From: Lachnospiraceae bacterium
GTDB taxonomy: Bacteria; Bacillota; Clostridia; Lachnospirales; Lachnospiraceae
DNA length: 42,280 nt
Assembly (NCBI GenBank): GCA_017408025.1
Contig: JAFQVJ010000024.1
Span: 1 to 42,280, forward strand
Direction: 5' to 3'
Under the pieces are notes generated by a model. The model did no database searches and was not told the DNA's origin. It saw only the letters and a list, made by a program, of their open reading frames with translations. A program made the position numbers and the translations under genes. Each line of letters begins with the position of its first letter. Position 1 is the first letter of the stretch. This document shows positions 37,087 through 42,280 of this stretch, piece after piece.

Positions 37087-39057
37087 ATGACAAAATTTAT
37101 TACCTTACTAAAGAATTCAGCTACAAAACTTGTAGCCTTTTTGAAATCCGGTACAGTCGCTTCCTATGTTACTATAGGCGCAACTTCCGTAGTTACTATA
37201 ACAGCTGTTACCGTAGGCGCTGTTGCTATTATATCTCACACCACATCAGCATCAGAAACTGCAACTACAAAAGTTGTGGCTGAAATGAGTGAGTCTGAGA
37301 CAACTACTGAGATTACCACAACTGAAGCTCCTACTACTACGGAAGCCCCTACTACAGAGGCGCCTACTACTGTCCCACCAGAGACAACTACTGAGCCAGC
37401 TACCACAGCTCCAGAAACTATTCCTTTAGAGGACTTGGATATCAGAGACGACTCAGAATCTGACGAAACACAGCCTGTTCGAAAGGAAGTAGATATTGAG
37501 CCAGAAACCGAGCCTCCTACAACAAAGGTTGTTACAAAAACTGAAACTCCTACCGAGGCACCTACAGAAGCTCCTATAAGTGAATACGCATGTGTTGTAA
37601 AAGGCATAGATATTTCAAAGTGGAACTCATTAAATAAAACCGCTATTGACTGGAAAAAAGTAAAAGATTCAGGTGTTACCTTTGTTATTATCAGAGCTGG
37701 CTACAGATCTATATCTTCAACTTCCATGTACAAGGATCCTTACTTTGAAGAACACATCGAAGGTGCACTTGCTGCTGGCTTACAGGTAGGCGTTTACTTC
37801 TACTCACAGGCCATCACAGAGACAGAAGCATTGGAAGAAGCCTCATTCCTTCTTTCACTTATTAAAGATTATAAGCTTACATACCCTGTTTGCCTTGACT
37901 GGGAGCCTACTTCCGGCACTCGTGTCAGAAATGCTAAGCTTACTAAGACACAGGCAACAAATATTGCTAAAAAATTCTTATCAACCATAGAAGCCTCAGG
38001 CTACGATGCCATGCTATATAGCTACCATTCAGCTATAAATGAATTTTTCTACATGGATCAATTGTCTGACTACAAGGCCTGGGTTGCTTATTATTTTTCA
38101 AAATATAAGGAGACTGGCGTACAGTACCAGATTGGTGATCCTCTTCCAACAGAAAAGTATCCTTATCAGATGTGGCAGTATACAAGTACCGCAACATGTC
38201 CTGGTATACAGGGTTGGGTTGATATGAATGTAGCATTCTTCTCGTACAGTGGAAGTGGTGTACCAACATCGGCTATTGTACTAAACCTGCCATCAACATC
38301 TTACACAACTAATGTTGGTACTTCTGTTGATTATAAAAAAGGCGTAAAAGCATATAACACCGCTGGTTTGGATGTTTCCTCATCTGTTACTACTACAATC
38401 ACTAACAGTAGTGGCAAGACAGTATCTGAATCGTCAGCATTTAATACTCCTGGCGTATATACTATAACCTATACTGTTAAAGATTTTACTGGTACTAAGA
38501 AAACAGCAACCGCAAAATTAACAGTCAGAAGAAAACCAGTTATTAACCTTACAAGTAAGGAGCTTACTTTTGATCGCAAGGATGTAGATTATGCTACTAT
38601 CGAAGATGCCATCAAGAAGAATATTATCTCAGCATATGATTATGAAAACAAAACATTAGACATCTCTAAGATAACTATAAATGGACTTGACGCAATAATC
38701 GATACTGAGACAACAACACAGACCGAGCCTGACAGCTCAGATGAAACAACTACTGTTGAAGCTACTACTGCTGAAACCGATACTTCTGAGACAAGTGCTT
38801 CGGAAACTGAGTCTTCGGATTCTGGTTCTTCGGATTCTGGTTCTTCGGAAACTGGTTCTTCGGAAACTGGCTCTTCCGGTTCCGGCTCTTCCGAGACAAC
38901 CACTTTGGAAACTGAGTCAGAAAGCACAAGCAAAGAACCTGTTTATGATACGCATGAACTTTTAACAGGTGACTTCGTGATAACCTACACTATAACAGAC
39001 AGCAAAGGATTGTCTAACACAGCAAGCATTACACTTCACATCATAGATAAACGGTAA
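37087..39057 (+). CDS. Membrane-anchored GH25 muramidase with Ig-like domains
   Basis: 656 residues from ATG 37087 (CGAGGA 6 nt upstream; an ATG at 37072 precedes that site). A cytoplasmic N-terminus (about 20) and one membrane helix (about 24-50) lead to a T/P/E-rich stalk (about 60-165), a GH25 lysozyme domain (about 172-390; KGIDISKWN with the catalytic Asp, LDWEP with the catalytic Glu), a bacterial Ig-like domain (about 395-480), and a second Ig/DUF5011-like domain. That second domain is split by an S/T/E/G-rich stretch (about 545-620) and ends in GDFVITYTITDSKGLSNTAS. It should cut peptidoglycan between MurNAc and GlcNAc outside the cell, in wall turnover. The Glu/Thr stalk resembles the tail of the TPR protein at 9556-10440. 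Confidence 0.92.
   Translation: MTKFITLLKNSATKLVAFLKSGTVASYVTIGATSVVTITAVTVGAVAIISHTTSASETATTKVVAEMSESETTTEITTTEAPTTTEAPTTEAPTTVPPETTTEPATTAPETIPLEDLDIRDDSESDETQPVRKEVDIEPETEPPTTKVVTKTETPTEAPTEAPISEYACVVKGIDISKWNSLNKTAIDWKKVKDSGVTFVIIRAGYRSISSTSMYKDPYFEEHIEGALAAGLQVGVYFYSQAITETEALEEASFLLSLIKDYKLTYPVCLDWEPTSGTRVRNAKLTKTQATNIAKKFLSTIEASGYDAMLYSYHSAINEFFYMDQLSDYKAWVAYYFSKYKETGVQYQIGDPLPTEKYPYQMWQYTSTATCPGIQGWVDMNVAFFSYSGSGVPTSAIVLNLPSTSYTTNVGTSVDYKKGVKAYNTAGLDVSSSVTTTITNSSGKTVSESSAFNTPGVYTITYTVKDFTGTKKTATAKLTVRRKPVINLTSKELTFDRKDVDYATIEDAIKKNIISAYDYENKTLDISKITINGLDAIIDTETTTQTEPDSSDETTTVEATTAETDTSETSASETESSDSGSSDSGSSETGSSETGSSGSGSSETTTLETESESTSKEPVYDTHELLTGDFVITYTITDSKGLSNTASITLHIIDKR
38812..38892 (+). 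repeat. 15-bp coding tandem repeat in the GH25 gene
   Basis: Five units of type TCTTCGGATTCTGGT (38812-38886) and a partial sixth encode SSDSG/SSETG/SSGSG. Such in-frame arrays change length by slippage, so linker length may vary between strains. Confidence 0.85.
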
Positions 39058-39072
39058 AGTTTCGTTTTGTAC

Positions 39073-39123
39073 CTTAATGGCTCTTGATACTTAACGGCTC
39101 TTGATACTTAACGGCTCTTGATA
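39073..39123. repeat. 17-bp tandem repeat, three copies
   Basis: CTTAAcGGCTCTTGATA three times in a row with one change in the first copy. It begins 16 bp after the GH25 stop; no function apparent. Confidence 0.85.
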
Positions 39124-39150
39124 TAAGATTAAATATTTTAAGCTAAAATT

Positions 39151-39195
39151 ACAAGAACTAATGGTAGTTGCTATGCAACTACCATTAGTTCTTGT
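39151..39195 (+). terminator. Perfect 21-bp-arm hairpin after the GH25 gene
   Basis: Arms 39151-39171 and 39175-39195 are exact complements around TAT, centred on GTAGTTGC/GCAACTAC. The U-tract is weak (CTTGT), then copy D of the dispersed repeat starts at once. Probably the GH25 terminator. Confidence 0.65.
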
Positions 39196-39340
39196 ATAGG
39201 AAAGTTCTAAAAAATTTCCTATACAACAAAAGCGCTCCGCGAGAAATTAACCGCAGTTGCTATGCAACTACAACTTTTTGAACACTCGCATGAAAAGTAG
39301 ATGCCAGCTGAAACTGACCGTTCTCAACTCGCAAAGCGAA
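39192..39340 (-). repeat. Dispersed intergenic repeat, copy D
   Basis: Minus-strand reading matches copy A nearly throughout: GGTCAGTTTCAGCTGGCATC, TGCGAGTGTTCAAAAA, GTAGTTGC-ATA-GCAACT, GCGGAGCG and end hairpin with AACTTTCCTATACAA. Its hairpin end abuts the GH25 terminator hairpin. Confidence 0.85.
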
Positions 39341-39482
39341 GCAAGTCCGCATCATGTCCATCGTCCTATGTACGCTTTAGAACAATTTGCTTGAGTGTAT
39401 ATATATATGACGCAGCTATCTTGATTATTTCTTAAGCAATCATAACATATTATATATTACCCACTATAATCATAAGAGTTGA

Positions 39483-39686
39483 TTCCAGTAGGTAATTTTG
39501 CGGATAAATGAAATTATCATTACCAACCCCATGAAGAATAGTTCATTCCACTAGGCGACAAAAATAAGAGAGCATATATCTTTCGTAACCAAGAATCAGG
39601 AAAAATATATACTCTCTTATTGTATAGTAGCTGTTTTTAGATGAGCATGAGCCATGCCCACACTCGCAAGCTTCCAGTAGGCAATT
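39483..39686. repeat. Three TTCCAsTAGG motifs in the sufB-GH25 gap
   Basis: TTCCAGTAGGTAATT (39483-39497), TTCCACTAGGCGAC (39546-39559) and TTCCAGTAGGCAATT (39672-39686). The remainder of the 674-bp gap (39058-39731) holds the 17-bp repeats, copy D, terminators and AT-rich DNA; I see no gene in it. Confidence 0.5.
39563..39621 (-). terminator. Terminator of the sufCB unit
   Basis: AATAAGAGAG-c-ATATAT arm (39563-39579) pairs with the arm ending CTCTCTTATT (39612-39621); the minus strand continues with TTTTTG. Confidence 0.75.
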
Positions 39687-39731
39687 CAGCTCATCTGTGC
39701 ATAGCTCATTGCTTCACGCATAAACAAGAAT

Positions 39732-40649
39732 TTATTTTAAAAATCCATTGACAATCTGTGCCTCTGCCTCTTCCTCTGTCAATCCAAGTGTCATGAGTTT
39801 GATTAACTGCTCGCCTGCAATTTTTCCGATAGCAGCTTCATGTATAAGCTCTGCCTCAAGGTGATTTGCTGTAATCTCAGGGATAGCACTTATCTTTGCA
39901 TTATCCATAATAATGGCATCACATTCTGAGTGACCTGCGCACTTGTTATTACCCTGGATCTTTGCAAGGAATATCTGATGAGAATCATCCTTTGCTACTG
40001 CTCTTGAGATAATATTTGCACTTGAGCCTTCTCCATTCATTTCCACCTCAAAGGTAGTTTTGGCATATTGATTGCCATGAGTCATAAGCTTCTCATTGAC
40101 TACAACGGATGCACCTTCTGCAAGATATGCTTTCGTTATCCTATCTGTGGAGTCGACTCCCTTTATCTGAACAGTCTCCATCTCCAGATGACCATTCTCC
40201 TCGATGTTGACAATGGTGGTTGGATTCATGATTTTCTCGCCTGTTCCTTCGCCACGTCCATAGTGTTTTTCGACATACTTAACCTTAGCATTTTTGCCTA
40301 TGTAAAATGTATGAATACCATCATGCTGTGACTTTCTTTCGCCACCGTTATGGATACCACATCCAGCTATTATTGTTACATCACAGTCATCACCAATATG
40401 AAAATCATTGTAAACCATCTCAGTAATACCACTCTCGCTTAAGATAACTGGAATATGTACACTTTCTTTCTTTGTTCCTGGCTTAATGATAATATCTATT
40501 CCCTGCTTATCATCTTTTGTAACTATATCAATGTTGGCTGTTGTATTTCTACTAGAGGTGGAACCATTTGCGCGGATATTGTAAGCACCTGCTGGTATTT
40601 CATGAAGCCCTGCTATCTCTTCTAATAATGTCTTTTGTATCTCATCCAT
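39732..40649 (-). CDS. sufB: SufB-like Fe-S scaffold protein (short form)
   Basis: 305 residues, ATG behind GGAGGG. It holds the SufB/SufD beta-helix core and C-terminal helix domain but lacks the long N-terminal region of usual SufB (about 470). Residues used by SufB for cluster assembly seem conserved: C243 in SECDAI (aligns with E. coli C405), and H270-E271 in LIHEAAIGKI (aligns with H433-E434). The tail EEAEAQIVNGFLK is also typical. It therefore looks like SufB rather than SufD. It follows sufC by 11 bp, with no sufD, sufS or sufU near, the arrangement of the minimal two-gene SufBC systems. It would build Fe-S clusters in the cytoplasm with SufC. Confidence 0.87.
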   Translation of the reverse strand: MDEIQKTLLEEIAGLHEIPAGAYNIRANGSTSSRNTTANIDIVTKDDKQGIDIIIKPGTKKESVHIPVILSESGITEMVYNDFHIGDDCDVTIIAGCGIHNGGERKSQHDGIHTFYIGKNAKVKYVEKHYGRGEGTGEKIMNPTTIVNIEENGHLEMETVQIKGVDSTDRITKAYLAEGASVVVNEKLMTHGNQYAKTTFEVEMNGEGSSANIISRAVAKDDSHQIFLAKIQGNNKCAGHSECDAIIMDNAKISAIPEITANHLEAELIHEAAIGKIAGEQLIKLMTLGLTEEEAEAQIVNGFLK

Positions 40650-40660
40650 GTCCGTCCCTC

Positions 40661-41386
40661 CTAGTCGTTGTAATATTTGCAGCCTTCTAATGTATTGCCA
40701 TTGAGAACCTCTGGAAGTATCTCATCCTTGGTACCTCTTGACTTAACCTGTCCTGCTGCCACAACTATAATCTCATCCGCAATATTCAATATTCTCTCCT
40801 GGTGAGAAATAATGATAATTGATTTCTCGCTTTGCTTATGCATTTTTTCAAACACCTTTATAAGGTTCTTGAAGCTCCATAAATCAATACCTGCCTCCGG
40901 CTCATCAAATACAGATAGTTCCGTATTTCTAGCAATAATAGTAGCTATCTCTATTCTCTTTAATTCGCCACCAGATAGGCTGCCATCAACATCTCTGTTG
41001 ATATAATCTCTGGCACACAAGCCTACCTCCGAAAGATAGTCACATGCGCTTGCCACGCTAACACCCTCACCAGCTGCAAGCTTTATAAGATCTTTAACCT
41101 TGATTCCCTTAAATCTTACCGGTTGCTGAAATGCATAACTTATACCAAGCTTTGCTCTGTCAGTAATGCTCATATCTGTAATATCAGTGCCATTAAACAA
41201 AATCTTACCTGCCGTTGGCTTTTCAATGCCTGCGATAATCTTTGCAAGTGTGGATTTACCACCACCATTTGGTCCTGTGATGGCTACGAACTTCTTGTCA
41301 TCTATAGTTATATTTATATCTTTTAAAATTTCTTTAACCTTACCATCTTCTTCTACAGAAAAGGAAATATCTATTAACTCTAACAT
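40661..41386 (-). CDS. sufC: SufC ATPase of Fe-S cluster assembly
   Basis: 241 residues, ATG behind AAGGAGG. ABC ATPase with Walker A GPNGGGKST (about 40-48), Q-loop AFQQP, signature LSGGELKR (about 137-144), Walker B LSVFDEPEAGID and the switch histidine in IISHQ. The DEPEAGID segment in place of the usual DEPTSGLD variant and the length fit SufC. It powers conformational change of the SufB scaffold. It is first in a two-gene unit with the short SufB and stands behind a strong promoter overlapped by a palindrome at 41410-41434, so transcription is probably tuned by Fe-S status. Confidence 0.92.
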   Translation of the reverse strand: MLELIDISFSVEEDGKVKEILKDINITIDDKKFVAITGPNGGGKSTLAKIIAGIEKPTAGKILFNGTDITDMSITDRAKLGISYAFQQPVRFKGIKVKDLIKLAAGEGVSVASACDYLSEVGLCARDYINRDVDGSLSGGELKRIEIATIIARNTELSVFDEPEAGIDLWSFKNLIKVFEKMHKQSEKSIIIISHQERILNIADEIIVVAAGQVKSRGTKDEILPEVLNGNTLEGCKYYND

Positions 41387-41409
41387 GCGTTCCTCCTTTG
41401 TTACAATAT

Positions 41410-41434
41410 ATAATACCTATTAAATGGGTATTAT
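41410..41434. promoter_or_regulatory. Palindromic operator over the sufC promoter
   Basis: ATAATACC (41410-41417), 9 bp (itself ATT/AAT symmetric), GGTATTAT (41427-41434). It overlaps the -10 box. The ATACC/GGTAT symmetry recalls Rrf2-family (IscR/CymR-like) sites; the regulator is not in the window. Confidence 0.6.
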
Positions 41435-41458
41435 ATCAAACCCGAACCCACTTTGCAA
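41430..41458 (-). promoter_or_regulatory. Promoter of sufCB
   Basis: Minus-strand TTGCAA (41453-41458), 17 bp, TATAAT (41430-41435). Confidence 0.8.
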
Positions 41459-41530
41459 TATCTCCACACCTCATTTCAGATAGATTTCCGTATTCTCATT
41501 TTTATAGTAGTTACTTTTTTCCGTTATGAT

Positions 41531-41650
41531 TCGTTTATTCCCATGTGAACAGCCCTTTTTTCATTGCGTTTCATTTATTCCTATATAGACAGCCTTTTTT
41601 CCATTGCGATTCATTTATTCCATATTAGACAGCTCTCTTTTTCTTTTAGT
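41531..41650. repeat. 40-bp tandem repeat derived from the SASP gene end
   Basis: TC(G/A)TTTATTCC begins units at 41531, 41571 and 41611, exactly 40 bp apart; each continues with an AGACAGCC/AACAGCCC-type block and a T-run. The third unit contains the last codons and stop of the SASP gene, so the other two look like copies of the coding 3' end. The rest of 41387-41614 holds only the sufC promoter. Confidence 0.75.
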
Positions 41651-41812
41651 CATAAGTCCACCGATTTTCCCTGTTTCCTTGGCAGTTAAGGACTTCCACC
41701 CATTTTCAAGAACACGATCAAGCAAGCCTAGTTCGCCTGCAATCTCATATTTTAACTGTTCTTCCGGTGTTATCTCTGACAGCTTTATCTTTTTTTCTTT
41801 CTTCTTTCCCAT
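41615..41812 (-). CDS. Small acid-soluble spore protein, alpha/beta type
   Basis: 65 residues from ATG 41812 (GGAG 6 nt upstream; the ATG at 41824 overlaps that site). After a lysine-rich start, QLKYEIAGELGLLDRV and GWKSLTAKETGKIGGLMTKRK match the two conserved helices and the glycine-rich turn of alpha/beta SASPs, which coat DNA in spores. The glutamate in the KYEIA helix is where the germination protease GPR normally cuts SASPs. Compared with SspA/B types it has more lysine and a shorter C-terminus. Together with the Csp-like protease it indicates a sporulating ancestry. I could not identify a forespore (sigma-G) promoter with confidence. Confidence 0.8.
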   Translation of the reverse strand: MGKKKEKKIKLSEITPEEQLKYEIAGELGLLDRVLENGWKSLTAKETGKIGGLMTKRKRELSNME

Positions 41813-42006
41813 GACATACTCCATTTCGCTTTATGTTTTTTATAATACTAACGACTTCTTCCTAATTTATCGCAGCTTTATAATTCACAGTAAATTATAT
41901 CCATGGAATAAATGTTTATACCCTCACTCCTAATTTATAGGAAAAAAATCTTCTATATCACATTAAAACATGTGGGCTGCACAATTATAATATAATTCAC
42001 ATTATG

Positions 42007-42046
42007 GGAAGATTAGCTTATAGTCAACACCGACTGCTAATCTTCC
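42007..42046. terminator. Hairpin next to the right-end structured region
   Basis: GGAAGATTAGC (42007-42017) pairs with GCTAATCTTCC (42036-42046). The T-rich side is on plus (TTTCT); the minus strand lacks a U-tract, so which transcript it ends is unclear. Confidence 0.5.
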
Positions 42047-42280
42047 TTTCTATGCCCGCTGAAAGCTATTGCTACCCTCGTACACCGAATTGTCTGTGTA
42101 TATTTTAAACGCGCATTGAGAGGTTTCGTGAACTTTCTTAACGCCCTTTTTCGAAAAAGTGGTTCGTCTTTTATGAAGGCAGACAATAGCTACAGCTGTG
42201 TGCCATAGTAAGACATACCTGAAAAAATTGCTATTTTCTTGCAGGTTCGCCGAGAAAACCTTATTATAGCCCCGCTAATC
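42047..42280 (-). ncRNA. Candidate structured non-coding RNA (partial at right edge)
   Basis: No long frame on either strand, and it looks less A+T-rich than the neighbouring spacers. Minus-strand pairings: AGCTATTG (about 42188-42195) with CAATAGCT (about 42066-42073), CTTTTTC-GAAAAAG, GTCT/AGAC, TACAC/GTGTA and GCGTT/AATGC, nested inside the long stem. The compact nested pattern suggests a stable RNA of more than 200 nt that begins beyond the window. It lacks tmRNA, RNase P and SRP hallmarks. From memory only, the widespread clostridial raiA RNA is a possibility of about this size. Confidence 0.5.

Noticed and set aside
37236-37607. Long open frame on the minus strand inside the GH25 gene (also 38640-38933)
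   Set aside because: Antisense shadows of Thr/Ser-rich repetitive codons; valine/serine-only composition and no ribosome site.
41531-41650. Possible CRISPR-like array
   Set aside because: Units are directly adjacent with no unique spacers, and no cas genes are present.

Overview
The window reads as chromosomal DNA of a low-GC, anaerobic Clostridia bacterium, most likely a Lachnospiraceae relative (Butyrivibrio, Lachnospira or Eubacterium-like). The grounds are A+T-rich intergenic DNA, strong GGAGG ribosome sites, meso-diaminopimelate peptidoglycan genes (murE with a DNPR motif next to dapF), L-lactate dehydrogenase, a spore-protein gene of the alpha/beta SASP family and a Csp-like subtilisin. 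Almost every gene is on the minus strand; only a GGDEF protein and a GH25 lysozyme are on plus. No tRNA, rRNA, CRISPR array, insertion sequence or prophage was seen.

Layout. 1-2757: a minus-strand unit of a zinc-ribbon membrane protein, a small membrane protein and the start of an Rhs/YD-repeat protein that runs off the left edge. 2853-8837: a five-gene polyamine operon (arginine-type decarboxylase, SpeE, agmatinase, carboxynorspermidine dehydrogenase and decarboxylase), preceded by a roughly 410-nt promoter-to-terminator leader RNA (9018-9430). 9556-12072: a TPR membrane protein and an enolase with an insertion. 12275-14276: a radical SAM protein, an ECF S component and a pyridoxine kinase. 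14410-20888: a hybrid histidine kinase, pyruvate kinase and a P-type ATPase behind a yybP-ykoY manganese riboswitch. 21476-23380: a membrane diguanylate cyclase. 23490-26407: lactate dehydrogenase and a Csp-like protease. 26578-27994: a toxin-antitoxin locus with a frameshifted MqsR-like toxin and an intact MqsA-Panacea antitoxin. 28278-36756: a soluble CZB chemoreceptor, AsnB, MurE, DapF, a patatin and MalQ. 37087-39057: a membrane-anchored GH25 muramidase. 39732-41386: a two-gene SufC-SufB pair behind a palindromic operator. 41615-41812: a SASP. 42047-42280: a structured, apparently non-coding stretch.

The most unusual features are two. First, an intergenic repeat of about 150 bp occurs four times (8871-9009, 20930-21099, 28088-28175, 39192-39340), each time joined with the same polarity to the 3' side of a terminator or terminator-like hairpin; this suggests a small element that targets terminators. 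Second, the polyamine operon leader has a GNRA-capped three-way junction and ends in an intrinsic terminator, with no other good promoter before speA. I do not recognise it as any known riboswitch class.
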